Source: Candidatus Poribacteria bacterium (lineage in GTDB: Bacteria; Poribacteria; WGA-4E; UBA9662). Taken from it: a DNA stretch of 41,359 bases. Under the pieces are notes generated by a model. That model was given only the letters and a program-made list of their open reading frames with translations, ran no database searches and was not told the origin of the DNA. Each line of letters starts with the position of its first letter. Position 1 is the stretch's first letter. Below, in pieces: positions 16,598 to 24,867 of the stretch. The stretch spans positions 1 through 41,359 of the forward strand of contig PAQF01000063.1 in assembly GCA_002709695.1 (NCBI GenBank), given 5' to 3'. The position numbers and the translations under genes are program-made.

Positions 16598-17173
16598 ATG
16601 GACATCCTTGAAGACGAAATATTGGTTACGAAACTCCAATTAGGTGACCAAGATGCGTTTGACGAGTTAATGCGACGTTATAAACATAGGATTTATGCGT
16701 ACATTCTCCGTTCCGTCAAAAACTATGAAGATGCGGAAGAATTAACCATTGAGGTGTTTTTCAAAGTGTACCGAGCTCTCCACAAATGGCAACCTCAAGC
16801 GAAGTTTTCAACATGGCTTTACAAAATTGCCTATAATGTGTCAATTGATCACCATCGATCGAAAAAACGCCAAATAACCCAATTATTAGATAATAACCTA
16901 TTGTCAGATGAGCCAATGGCCAAAGATCTCGGAAGTAATCCAGAAAAACTCATTGTCGAAAAGGATCGTCATCGCGTCATCAATCAAGCTGTTGACCATC
17001 TTTCCCAAAACCAGAAAAAAGTTTTTCTGATGAATCGTTACGACGGGTTACAAATCAAGGAAATCGCAGAAATCCTCGGTATTGCAGAAGGAACTGTCAA
17101 AATCCACCTGCATCGTGCGATCAAAAAACTTAGGGTCTTATTACAACCTTTTAGGGAAAACAGCGAAATTTAG
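16598..17173 (+). CDS. ECF-type RNA polymerase sigma factor
   Basis: 191 residues. Region 2 is clear (DAFDELMRRYKHRIYAYILR, then DAEELTIEVFFKVYRALHKW and FSTWLYKIAYNVSIDHHR), and region 4 carries the helix-turn-helix LQIKEIAEILGIAEGTVKIH. There is no region 3, so this is an extracytoplasmic-function sigma factor. It directs RNA polymerase to its own set of promoters in response to an envelope or cytoplasmic signal. It sits 34 bases before an anti-sigma-like membrane protein, the normal pairing, and 123 bases after the ClpX-like gene. Confidence 0.95.
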   Translation: MDILEDEILVTKLQLGDQDAFDELMRRYKHRIYAYILRSVKNYEDAEELTIEVFFKVYRALHKWQPQAKFSTWLYKIAYNVSIDHHRSKKRQITQLLDNNLLSDEPMAKDLGSNPEKLIVEKDRHRVINQAVDHLSQNQKKVFLMNRYDGLQIKEIAEILGIAEGTVKIHLHRAIKKLRVLLQPFRENSEI

Positions 17174-17207
17174 CATCATGATAAAATGCTTTGGAGGAGT
17201 TTGCTAA

Positions 17208-17852
17208 ATGGCCAAATCCAAATACTGGGAGTCATTATGCGTTGACTATGTTTGCAACACAATCAAAGACAAAAATCTAATAGCTGACTTTGAAACATAC
17301 CTTCAAAATCACCCTGATGTTCAGAATGAGATCGCGGCCCTGAAAAACACATTAGCAACTACTGATCCAATTGGGAAAATCGACCTACCAGATAAAATTC
17401 TAGATGATCTCGAAATCAAAGTTTACAAGCGACTAGCCTCCGCTAAACCTACAGAGAAACCATTGTCTTTTTCGCATAAAGTTGGCATAATTCCCACTAA
17501 GACTCTATGGATGCAAGGAAGTCTCTTGACAATCATGCTACTGGCCTTAGGCTTGGCTTTAAAACCATTCGTCATAAGTCCTATTCGTTCTAACACCCCA
17601 ATCTCTGAGGTAGAAACTAAATACTCATCTATTCCCCTACCCAATCGACAAAAAAGAATGGAAATCTACCGGCAACAGGAAATTCAACGCCACTTTGAAG
17701 AAGCAATTGAAACTAAACACCTCAGAAACGACGATTGGTCAACTACCAGCCAATTCCGACTACTACGTGAGAATGCAAAAGGCACAGGTTGGGCAAAAAT
17801 TGCAGACCAACAAATCCAAGTCGCACAAGCATCCTCTAGTCAAGGGTTCTAA
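17208..17852 (+). CDS. Putative anti-sigma factor, single membrane helix
   Basis: 214 residues with GGAGGAG eight bases before the ATG. The N-terminal ~95 residues look like a cytoplasmic sigma-binding domain (WESLCVDYVCNTIKDKN, an acidic helical region, then PDKILDDLEIKVYKRL). It lacks the HxxxCxxC zinc motif. One membrane helix follows at about 103-120 (SLLTIMLLALGLALKPFVI), with about 90 extracytoplasmic residues rich in Gln and Glu. The position right after the sigma gene supports the call; sequence similarity to known anti-sigma families is not obvious to me. Confidence 0.7.
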   Translation: MAKSKYWESLCVDYVCNTIKDKNLIADFETYLQNHPDVQNEIAALKNTLATTDPIGKIDLPDKILDDLEIKVYKRLASAKPTEKPLSFSHKVGIIPTKTLWMQGSLLTIMLLALGLALKPFVISPIRSNTPISEVETKYSSIPLPNRQKRMEIYRQQEIQRHFEEAIETKHLRNDDWSTTSQFRLLRENAKGTGWAKIADQQIQVAQASSSQGF

Positions 17853-17907
17853 GAATTCATCTCGATTAAGTAACGACATCCAACCGAAAATCTAAAAAAA
17901 CCGGAAA

Positions 17908-19866
17908 ATGTGTACCCCACGGACTCGCCAGCTTGTAATTTCGCTGTTTCTCCTAGCCCAACTCATCTTCAACGCCGAAAGCCTTGATCTAAATAACCTA
18001 ATCCAATCTGGGAACTACAGTCAAGCAATCGATAATCTGCAAAAATTAGCACATAATAGTAATAATGAAGAAAAGCTTAGCAGCATTTATCATCAACTCG
18101 GCGAAATATACTATCAATACACACACAACTATTCTAAAGCAATCATCACCTATGATCAAATACTCCGACTAAATCCCACGAAGTTTCCTACAGAAGACCT
18201 TTATCTTGCCATTCTTAAAAAAGGCGACGCATACTGTAGAATAAATCTATACGATAAAGCCATTGAATCCTACCAATATCTAGTGAGCCTTAACGATCAA
18301 ACGCATTTCGCATACAAAACAGGATGCCAAAAAATCAACAACATACAAAATGCAATCAAAAAATTAAATCAACTCCAGATTATCATCGCTAACTACCCTA
18401 ACACATCAATAGCAATCGAGGCAAAATTCCAGATCTCCGAACTATATCGTCAACAATCTCAGCTCAACCAGCCCCATAAGGCTATAGAACTATACGAATC
18501 GCTCTTGAATCAACATCCATCAGCTCGTACTTCCGCTGAAACACAATGGAGAATCGGACAAATTTATCAAAAAACCTTGAATGAAGTAAAACCCACAATC
18601 AAAGCATACAAAAAAGTCAATAATAAATATCCAACAAGTAATTTTGCTGCTGATGCACTGTTCCAATTGGGACTCATTCACAAACATAACAACCAATGCA
18701 AACTAGCAATCAAATATTTTAATCAAATAATAAAAAATCATCCTGATTTCTGGAAGATGTACGCAGTATATTATTGGCTAGCTCTCTGCCACGAAGAAAC
18801 AAAAAACATACGACATACCATTAGTAACCTAGAAATCTTTGTCAATATCTACCTACCAATTACCGATCCTGCTTACTTGGGCGAAATTGGAAGGTACCAT
18901 CAAACAAAAACAAAAATTGAATCTGAGCTAAAGGCAAAGATTGCCACATATAAATCGAGACTTCACGAAACTGAATGGCAAAATGTACAAGATCTAGCCA
19001 AAAACAAAGACTACGCATCTGCCTTAAATATTGCCAAACAGTTAATTGCCAACCATCCAGATAAAAAGACCGCAGAGCTTGCGATTAAGCAACTTGGAAC
19101 CATTAAATTTCACGCGACAATTCAGAATCTTAGAAACCATGTGTTACAGACTAAAGACACAGAAAAAATTGCCCAAATAAACTTACAAATCGGTAGAATT
19201 TACGAGCGTAAGTTAGCAGACTACAATCAGGCACTGAAATCATATGAACTGGTAGTAGAGAAATCAAATCACTCAGACTGGGCAGCGGAAGCTCGATATC
19301 GTAGTGCTTTGATCCTAACCTTTCATAAAAAAGCACATACCGAAGCAATAACAATTTACAAAGAACTAATCGATTTCCACCCAACTTCATGGCAAGCAAT
19401 GATGGCTAATTTTCAACTGGGTGAAATATATAGATCTCTTGACAAGTTTGACCAAGCTCTGAAAGCTTATAAGACAACAATCACGTTCCCAGAACGAGTC
19501 CAGTATCTTGCAGATGGCTATACTGATAGCTTTGCTGATCGTGCCCATTTTCGAATTGGGCGTGTACATCATCAAGGCCAACGCTTCGGCCAAGCTCGAG
19601 CGACATTCAAAGAATTCATGGAAAGGCGCCCCAATTCACCTCGTCTTGCTGCTGCATATACATACCTTGCATTTATACTTCAAAACCAAGGGAATTATGC
19701 TGAAGCAGTTCAAGCATATAACAAAGCTATCCAACTGGTTAAGAATGAAAGCTCTGTCCAAGCAGAAATGATAGTTAACGAAGCAAAAGAGCTGGGGTTT
19801 CATCAAAAAGACGTAAAGACCCTGACCCAACAACTTATAAACCACCGAAAACAAATTCAACACTAA
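17908..19866 (+). CDS. Exported TPR-repeat protein of the sigma/anti-sigma module
   Basis: 652 residues. A signal peptide (RTRQLVISLFLLAQLIFNAE, about 5-24) with probable cleavage near FNA-ES directs it to the periplasm. The rest is almost wholly tetratricopeptide-like repeats, for example SIYHQLGEIYYQYTHNYSKA, AYRIG-type and ALKSYELV helices, with TQWRIGQIYQKTLNEV and ANFQLGEIYRSLDKFDQALK among the clearest. Repeats of the YbgF/BamD outer-membrane-lipoprotein style (SSAA.A.FQLG) dominate. No lipobox cysteine follows the hydrophobic segment. It is 55 bases after the anti-sigma-like gene, so probably co-transcribed, and may scaffold envelope proteins. Confidence 0.85.
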   Translation: MCTPRTRQLVISLFLLAQLIFNAESLDLNNLIQSGNYSQAIDNLQKLAHNSNNEEKLSSIYHQLGEIYYQYTHNYSKAIITYDQILRLNPTKFPTEDLYLAILKKGDAYCRINLYDKAIESYQYLVSLNDQTHFAYKTGCQKINNIQNAIKKLNQLQIIIANYPNTSIAIEAKFQISELYRQQSQLNQPHKAIELYESLLNQHPSARTSAETQWRIGQIYQKTLNEVKPTIKAYKKVNNKYPTSNFAADALFQLGLIHKHNNQCKLAIKYFNQIIKNHPDFWKMYAVYYWLALCHEETKNIRHTISNLEIFVNIYLPITDPAYLGEIGRYHQTKTKIESELKAKIATYKSRLHETEWQNVQDLAKNKDYASALNIAKQLIANHPDKKTAELAIKQLGTIKFHATIQNLRNHVLQTKDTEKIAQINLQIGRIYERKLADYNQALKSYELVVEKSNHSDWAAEARYRSALILTFHKKAHTEAITIYKELIDFHPTSWQAMMANFQLGEIYRSLDKFDQALKAYKTTITFPERVQYLADGYTDSFADRAHFRIGRVHHQGQRFGQARATFKEFMERRPNSPRLAAAYTYLAFILQNQGNYAEAVQAYNKAIQLVKNESSVQAEMIVNEAKELGFHQKDVKTLTQQLINHRKQIQH

Positions 19867-19891
19867 ATAATAGAATTGTCTGGGTTCAATC

Positions 19892-19921
19892 TTGACACAT
19901 ATGAAACAATGGCGATAAAAT
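19892..19921 (+). promoter_or_regulatory. sigma70-type promoter for the Gfo/Idh gene
   Basis: TTGACA at 19892-19897 and TAAAAT at 19916-19921 with an 18-base spacer. This would start transcription near 19928, before AAGGAG and the ATG at 19956, giving the oxidoreductase gene its own promoter. Confidence 0.6.
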
Positions 19922-19955
19922 CCCTACATAATAATGACAAGGAGACCTAAGTAAA

Positions 19956-20951
19956 ATGATTAGAATTGCAAAATTGAGTTTTGCACACGTTCACGCAAAA
20001 GGATATGCCAACGCAGTAAGAGAAAACCCAGAAACAGAATTAGTCGCAGTATGGGATGAAGAAGAATACGGAGGCAAACAAATTGCTGAAGAGTATGGAA
20101 TCCCATTCTCAACTGATTTAGACCAAATTCTCGCACGTGACGATGTTGACGCAGTAGTTGTTGATGCAGTTACTTCTGACCACCCTCGAGTAATGATAGC
20201 TGCAGCTAAAGCAGGAAAGCATATATTTACTGAAAAGGCCTTGGCAATCACGGTTGCTGAATGTGACGAAATTATCGATGCCGTTGAAAAATCTGGAGTC
20301 AAGTTCATGATTTCAATGCCACAACGTTGCGACTCCAATATCCTATTTGCAAAAAAAGCAATAGATGAGGGACTCCTTGGTAACATTACTTTTGGCCGTT
20401 TTCGAATCGCTCACTCAGCAGCGTTAGATAAATGGTTCAGTGGTCCTAGTGCGTGGTTTGCAGACTCGGATCGAGCCGGGGGAGGGGCATTATTTGATCT
20501 CGGATGTCACCCAGTTTACCGTATGCGCTGGCTAATGGGCGAGCCGAAAAGAACTGTCTCCATAATGAATAACTTTACTGACAATTACCCAATCGATGAC
20601 AATAGTGCTTCAGTCGTTGAATTTGTGAATAATGCCATCGGGTTAGTCGACTGTTCCTGGGTTCACAGATCCGGACCAAACCTGACAGAAGTTTATGGGA
20701 CCGAAGGATCAATTGTGATAGGGCTGGAAGATCTTCAATTCCAAACACGACAACTCTCCGACGAACAGCGAGAAAAATACCTTGCCGATATACCACACTC
20801 CTTGCCCTCATCAATGCAACAGTGGATCAACGCCATTTTGCGTGACGAACCGATGTCGATTACAATCCAAGACGGACGAGACCTAACTGAATTGATGCAA
20901 GGATTTTATATGGCGAACAAACAAGGAAAATCGATAGATTTCCCTCTATAA
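19956..20951 (+). CDS. Gfo/Idh/MocA family NAD(P)-dependent oxidoreductase
   Basis: 331 residues. The N-terminal Rossmann domain begins at KLSFAHVHAKGYANAV (the first-loop glycines of GxGxxG are replaced by F-H-H-A-G). The family block FTEKALAITVAECDEI (92-107) carries the EKP-like E-K lysine as EKA. The C-terminal alpha/beta domain has the substrate-side signature FDLGCHPVYRMRWLMGEP (about 180-197) with the conserved DxGxH. These enzymes oxidise or epimerise sugars or inositols. It lacks a linked transporter, so the substrate is unknown. The second Gfo/Idh gene follows 261 bases later. Confidence 0.9.
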   Translation: MIRIAKLSFAHVHAKGYANAVRENPETELVAVWDEEEYGGKQIAEEYGIPFSTDLDQILARDDVDAVVVDAVTSDHPRVMIAAAKAGKHIFTEKALAITVAECDEIIDAVEKSGVKFMISMPQRCDSNILFAKKAIDEGLLGNITFGRFRIAHSAALDKWFSGPSAWFADSDRAGGGALFDLGCHPVYRMRWLMGEPKRTVSIMNNFTDNYPIDDNSASVVEFVNNAIGLVDCSWVHRSGPNLTEVYGTEGSIVIGLEDLQFQTRQLSDEQREKYLADIPHSLPSSMQQWINAILRDEPMSITIQDGRDLTELMQGFYMANKQGKSIDFPL

Positions 20952-21212
20952 TCGGCGCGATAAACGCTTCAAATTAAACCAAAGTGACAGACTTTTGAAT
21001 AACATTTTGTAGCAGGGTTCAGCTACCACCCAATGAAAAAACTTCAAGAAGTCTCACCAATTATGCTAAAGACCTAAATAGAAAGTAAACGGTAACTTAA
21101 CACCACTCATTACCTCCTTTTTCAGATCTCCGTCTGAGCAGGAATGATGTCTAGGTCTCAATACATATTGTTATAACCCAAAAATCACTTCCATCACCCC
21201 ACAAGGAAAAAC

Positions 21213-22124
21213 ATGATTAAGGTAGGAATGGTCGACTTTGACACATCACATGTTGTAGCATTTACTCAGCGTATAAACCATGTTGATGTCGATTCAGAAC
21301 AATGGGTCAATGGTGCAAAAGTTACCCTTGGATGCCCTGGAGAATCACTATTATCACCAGAACGGATTCCTGGTTTCACACAGCAGATGCAAACATATGG
21401 AATTCCACTTGTCGATACCCCAGAGGAGATAATTGGACACGTCGACGCTGTGATGGTTGAGTCTGTTGATGGTAGCGTTCATTATGATCGAACACTACCG
21501 TTTTTGGAGGCGGGTATACCAATTTTCATCGATAAACCTTTGGCATGTTCGCTTGAACATGCCAAGGCAATCGCGGCTCTTGCGAAAGAGAGAAATGTAC
21601 CAATCTTTTCTGCTTCTTCCTTACGCTACGCTCCCGAAGTAGTAAAAACCCAGAAAGCCCAAGGAACTGAGGGGAAAATAGTCGGTGCAGAAGTCTATAC
21701 AACTGCAACACAGCACCCAAGAAACCCAGGCTTATTTCATTATGGTATCCATGGTGTTGAAACACTCTATGCACTGATGGGACCAGGTTGTCAATCTGTA
21801 TGGGCAACATCTAACAAGGACACAGACGTAATCTCCGGAATTTGGTACGATGGGCGAATAGGTACCCTTCGAGGCATCAGAAAAGGGCACAGTGGTTTCG
21901 GGTTTACGGCGTACCACGATAAATCTATTGTTCGTACATCAATCAACACAAACTTCATTTACAGAGAAATACTAAAAAAGATAATCAAGATGTTTGAAAC
22001 CGGTGAGCCACCAATTGACATCTCCGAGAGCATTGAAATTATCGCATTTATCGAAGCCACAGCAAGATCTGCCAACAACCATGGATCAAAAACTGAATTG
22101 GCATATATATTTGAGGAGGAATAA
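21213..22124 (+). CDS. Second Gfo/Idh/MocA-type oxidoreductase, divergent
   Basis: 303 residues, starting MIKVGMVDFDTSHVVAFTQR, a Rossmann-type first strand in which the glycine motif is replaced by D-F-D-T-S-H. The IPIFIDKPLACSLEHAKAIA block (about 107-126) holds the family DKP motif and its lysine. GLFHYGIHGVETLYALMGPG resembles the DxGxH region of the C-terminal domain. It is only weakly similar to the first Gfo/Idh protein. It has AGGA before the ATG and is followed at 5 bases by a small unknown gene, so those two are probably one operon. Confidence 0.85.
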   Translation: MIKVGMVDFDTSHVVAFTQRINHVDVDSEQWVNGAKVTLGCPGESLLSPERIPGFTQQMQTYGIPLVDTPEEIIGHVDAVMVESVDGSVHYDRTLPFLEAGIPIFIDKPLACSLEHAKAIAALAKERNVPIFSASSLRYAPEVVKTQKAQGTEGKIVGAEVYTTATQHPRNPGLFHYGIHGVETLYALMGPGCQSVWATSNKDTDVISGIWYDGRIGTLRGIRKGHSGFGFTAYHDKSIVRTSINTNFIYREILKKIIKMFETGEPPIDISESIEIIAFIEATARSANNHGSKTELAYIFEEE

Positions 22125-22129
22125 AAAAA

Positions 22130-22516
22130 TTGCACAGAATTGAAGTAACAACTAAACCAAACGGTCACGGCAGAACTTGGCTTGAGGTAGGCAACTTTGA
22201 GGTTGACGAATTCGGTCGCCGAAACTGGGTCAAGAAAAACGTCCCTCACCAAGATCGAAACCTAAAAATCGACCGTCGGCATTCGGACCGAGGAGAAACG
22301 ATTGACTGGATTCTGATGATTCCTGACAATTACAATTTAACACTTGTGAAGATTATACATGACCGACTTAGCCCACGCGAACTAGAATCACTATGGTCTC
22401 CTAATGAAAAAGATTTTAACTACCAAGAAAAAATTAACCGTGTACATGAACTCGCAGCAGGAAATGATGAACTCATTAGACTGCTCACGGATCTTCTCCC
22501 GCCACCACAATTGTAA
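22130..22516 (+). CDS. Small protein of unknown function coupled to the Gfo/Idh gene
   Basis: 128 residues, starting at TTG 22130-22132, preceded by GAGGAGGA eight to nine bases upstream, which makes the TTG convincing. It is polar and charged (NFEVDEFGRRNWVKKNVPHQ, DRRHSDRGETIDWILMIPDN), with no signal or membrane segment. I recognise no family. The first base of its start lies five bases after the oxidoreductase stop. Its last 32 bases run antisense into the end of rsmI. Confidence 0.65.
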   Translation: MHRIEVTTKPNGHGRTWLEVGNFEVDEFGRRNWVKKNVPHQDRNLKIDRRHSDRGETIDWILMIPDNYNLTLVKIIHDRLSPRELESLWSPNEKDFNYQEKINRVHELAAGNDELIRLLTDLLPPPQL

Positions 22517-23168
22517 ACTCTCCCCGAGGCCTTTGGCTGTTAAATTTCGCAATCGCTTCGCTCACCGTGCCATAAAAAATCTCTTCATATTTCTTTGTCA
22601 ATTCACGAGCAATACAGACTTGTCGATCTCCCAAAATCTCACCCGCATCAACCAAAAATTTGATCAAACGGTGAGGAGACTCATAAAATATCATTGTTCG
22701 TTCATCTTGTTGCAATCTGGCAAGCCTTCTTTTCCTCTTGCCAGATTTAGGCGATAAAAAACCTTCAAAAGCAAAATTATGCAACGGCATCCCTGAAACT
22801 GAAGCAGCAGATATACACGCTGTCACACCAGGAATCGCAACAACCATAATTCCTGCCTTGATTGCACCTACTACAAGAAGATAGCCCGGGTCTGAAATCG
22901 CTGGAGTCCCCGCATCTGATACCAAGGCGATTGATGCTCCCAATACCAACCGATCAACCAAGCCTTTCAGCTTCGCATGTTCATTACCCTGAAAAAAGCT
23001 GGTAACCGATGTATTAATATTGTAATGTGTAAGTAGTCGGCGTGTACGTCGGGTGTCTTCCGCGGCAACAAGGTCTACCTCACCCAATACTCGGAGAGCT
23101 CTAAGGGTGATATCTTCAAGATTGCCAATTGGTGTACTAACAATATAAAGTGTTCCGCTCGTTTGCAT
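22485..23168 (-). CDS. rsmI: 16S rRNA (cytidine-1402-2'-O)-methyltransferase RsmI
   Basis: 227 residues, a tetrapyrrole-methylase-fold protein. The N-terminus LYIVSTPIGNLEDITLRALR (7-26) is the family signature, followed by AAEDTRRTRRLLTHY (35-49), the loop ALVSDAGTPAISDPGYLLV (about 81-99) and FEGFLSPKSGKRKRRLARL. It methylates the ribose of C1402 in the 16S rRNA decoding centre using S-adenosylmethionine. It is about 60 residues shorter than the Escherichia coli enzyme, lacking its C-terminal domain. The ATG lies only 36 bases from the opposing ATG of the kinase gene. Confidence 0.95.
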   Translation of the reverse strand: MQTSGTLYIVSTPIGNLEDITLRALRVLGEVDLVAAEDTRRTRRLLTHYNINTSVTSFFQGNEHAKLKGLVDRLVLGASIALVSDAGTPAISDPGYLLVVGAIKAGIMVVAIPGVTACISAASVSGMPLHNFAFEGFLSPKSGKRKRRLARLQQDERTMIFYESPHRLIKFLVDAGEILGDRQVCIARELTKKYEEIFYGTVSEAIAKFNSQRPRGEFTIVVAGEDP

Positions 23169-23204
23169 ATTTCCGTCTTTTCAATTCCAAAAACACAGGT
23201 TTGC

Positions 23205-24248
23205 ATGTTCGATAATAACCTTATAATCGAAGACATTGCCACATTCTTTGGCGTAAGTGTAACTGACCTCCATACCACACCAATTCGAAAATTATCAGAA
23301 AACAATATTTGGAAAATAGAAATAGGCCAACGTAATTTTGTCCTAAAGCGACACTTCATACATGCTCCAATCAACGATTGTAAATTCACTCCTTTTGAAA
23401 TCGAGTTAAATACCCTAAAGGTTCTCAAATCCAAGGGGTGTAACGTCCCAAAAATCATTTGGAAATCAGATAAAAAACAATCACTACTAATTGAATGGTG
23501 CGGCAACCAAACATTAGATGATATGGCTCAAAAACAGAGTAACTGGCACCCAATTGTCAACCAAGCCATATCGCAATTTTGTTATATTGAGGAGGCGTTT
23601 AAAAAATCCCAAGACAACCTAACAGCATACGTTTTCCCTGTCAACCAAGACAAGAAACTACAGGAGATTTTGGATCACTGCCGAAAAACAATCTTCTATA
23701 TCATTCAAGCCAGCAAAAAGGAAAAACATTCAACTCATCAAAAAAGGATAGACCAATGCTGGGAAAATATATCTAGTCATCTATTCTCAAAACCAAAAAA
23801 TTTGGGGGGCTTAGACCACAATTCGCACAACATTCTGATCAACCAACAAAAAGTATTCTTTATCGATTTTGCCAGTATAGGCTGGAACTGGCAAACCCAA
23901 CGATTGGTGCAATCATTCAATAGCCTTGGAACCAAGCAAGCCACAGGTAATTTTGTGAGCCTGATAAACCCAGAGACCATTGAAACATACATGTCAGTCT
24001 CTGGGCAAACAAAGGTACACGATGACATAGACTTACATCATCTGCTTTTTTACCTCAGCATAATCCATAGAATTTTGCGAGCGACCTCACAACCCAATCA
24101 TCCTAATAGCATCAGGCTTTACAACGCCTGGGGAGATCTAAAAACAAGACTAGAACGAGCTATTCATATAATTATTAAATCAAATCTCAGCAACAATTTT
24201 GAAGCAAACACAATACGACAAATCATCGCTGACTGCTGGCTAAGATAA
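23205..24248 (+). CDS. APH-fold phosphotransferase (aminoglycoside/choline kinase-like) with altered loop
   Basis: 347 residues from the ATG at 23205-23207; the TTG at 23163 would overlap rsmI head to head and has no ribosome site. The N-lobe has NFVLKRHFIHAP with the beta-3 lysine and EIELNTLKVLKSKG as the helix with the paired Glu. The catalytic loop reads LDHNSHNILIN: the Asp and Asn of the usual HGDxxxxN are kept but the His before Asp is not. The metal-binding Asp follows in VFFIDFAS. Such enzymes phosphorylate alcohols or amines, or protein targets. Nothing nearby names the substrate. Convergent with the small membrane protein gene. Confidence 0.75.
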   Translation: MFDNNLIIEDIATFFGVSVTDLHTTPIRKLSENNIWKIEIGQRNFVLKRHFIHAPINDCKFTPFEIELNTLKVLKSKGCNVPKIIWKSDKKQSLLIEWCGNQTLDDMAQKQSNWHPIVNQAISQFCYIEEAFKKSQDNLTAYVFPVNQDKKLQEILDHCRKTIFYIIQASKKEKHSTHQKRIDQCWENISSHLFSKPKNLGGLDHNSHNILINQQKVFFIDFASIGWNWQTQRLVQSFNSLGTKQATGNFVSLINPETIETYMSVSGQTKVHDDIDLHHLLFYLSIIHRILRATSQPNHPNSIRLYNAWGDLKTRLERAIHIIIKSNLSNNFEANTIRQIIADCWLR

Positions 24249-24252
24249 AAGC

Positions 24253-24549
24253 TTAATCGGTTTCAGTTTGGGGAGGTAATGTATCAATCTTCATTTGAAT
24301 TTCTTTCACCTCTTTACACAAAAGAAAACTAGAATTGATTAGTATCACCAAAATGAAAATCATAGGTAAAAACTCATCTGTCTCTTTTGCAACATATTCC
24401 ATTTTGCCGTACTGCGGCGGAATAGAATTATCACCTTCCCAAGCTTTCATAACAGGGGGTACAAAAACCACTAAAAATGCAAATACCAGTATATAGTTAG
24501 CAATCTTCAGACGTTTCTGAACTTGTTCTGTTGTTTGTTTCATAGACAT
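24253..24549 (-). CDS. Small two-helix membrane protein of unknown function
   Basis: 98 residues from the ATG at 24547-24549, which has GAGAGAG seven bases upstream; earlier ATG codons have no such site. Two membrane helices are visible: IANYILVFAFLVVFVPPVM (about 16-34) and FLPMIFILVILINSSFLLC (about 60-78), with a charged KEVKEIQMKID tail. The 25 residues between are polar. No family recognised. The stop lies 4 bases from the end of the kinase gene. Confidence 0.7.
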   Translation of the reverse strand: MSMKQTTEQVQKRLKIANYILVFAFLVVFVPPVMKAWEGDNSIPPQYGKMEYVAKETDEFLPMIFILVILINSSFLLCKEVKEIQMKIDTLPPQTETD

Positions 24550-24606
24550 GTTTAAACTCTCTCTCATAATGCTGATAATAAAAAATTGTATCAATTAAGA
24601 ATTTGT

Positions 24607-24633
24607 GGGTTAAAACGTATCAAAACTTAACCC
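24607..24633. repeat. Inverted repeat GGGTTAA / TTAACCC
   Basis: A 7-bp perfect inverted repeat at 24607-24613 and 24627-24633 with a 13-base loop, in the divergent region between the small membrane gene and the ileS promoter. It could be an operator for either gene. It has no T-run, so it is not a terminator on either strand as far as I can see. Confidence 0.35.
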
Positions 24634-24726
24634 GTTACGAATTACCATATTTACATTCAAGAATTCTAATATATCCCCGTATCGCGACTTGAGTAAACAA
24701 ACGCTACTCCATACAAGAACTAAACC

Positions 24727-24755
24727 TTGACATCCAATTCGCTATTTGCTAAGAT
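24727..24755 (+). promoter_or_regulatory. Strong sigma70-type promoter for the ileS leader
   Basis: A perfect TTGACA (24727-24732) and TAAGAT (24750-24755) are exactly 17 bases apart, placing the transcript start near 24762. The leader to the ileS ATG is then about 183 bases, long enough to hold a leader peptide and terminator. Confidence 0.75.
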
Positions 24756-24789
24756 TTTCCTCCAAAGTAATAGATATATAATCACTAAA

Positions 24790-24867
24790 ATGCTCACAAT
24801 TACAGTCATAATATCTTCCGTCTTGATTTCAATTATAATTTTGATCGATGGTGGGCAAAAAGCCTAG
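24790..24867 (+). CDS. Isoleucine-rich leader peptide of ileS attenuator
   Basis: A 25-codon frame from ATG (24790-24792) to TAG (24865-24867). Eight codons are isoleucine: residues 4, 7, 8, 13, 15, 16, 17 and 19, using ATT, ATA and ATC. The run SIIILI (residues 14-19) sits directly before the first RNA pairing segment at 24847-24856. No good ribosome site precedes the ATG: the nearest bases are AT-rich with no purine run. The combination of Ile codons, short length, a stop in the leader and a terminator downstream is the signature of a ribosome-mediated attenuator, not of a functional small protein. Confidence 0.7.
   Translation: MLTITVIISSVLISIIILIDGGQKA

Noticed and set aside
24777-24782. 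TATAAT as a second ileS promoter with start at the leader peptide ATG
   Set aside because: No acceptable -35 box lies 17 bases upstream (ATTTTC). The TTGACA-17-TAAGAT promoter is much better, although a leaderless transcript cannot be excluded.
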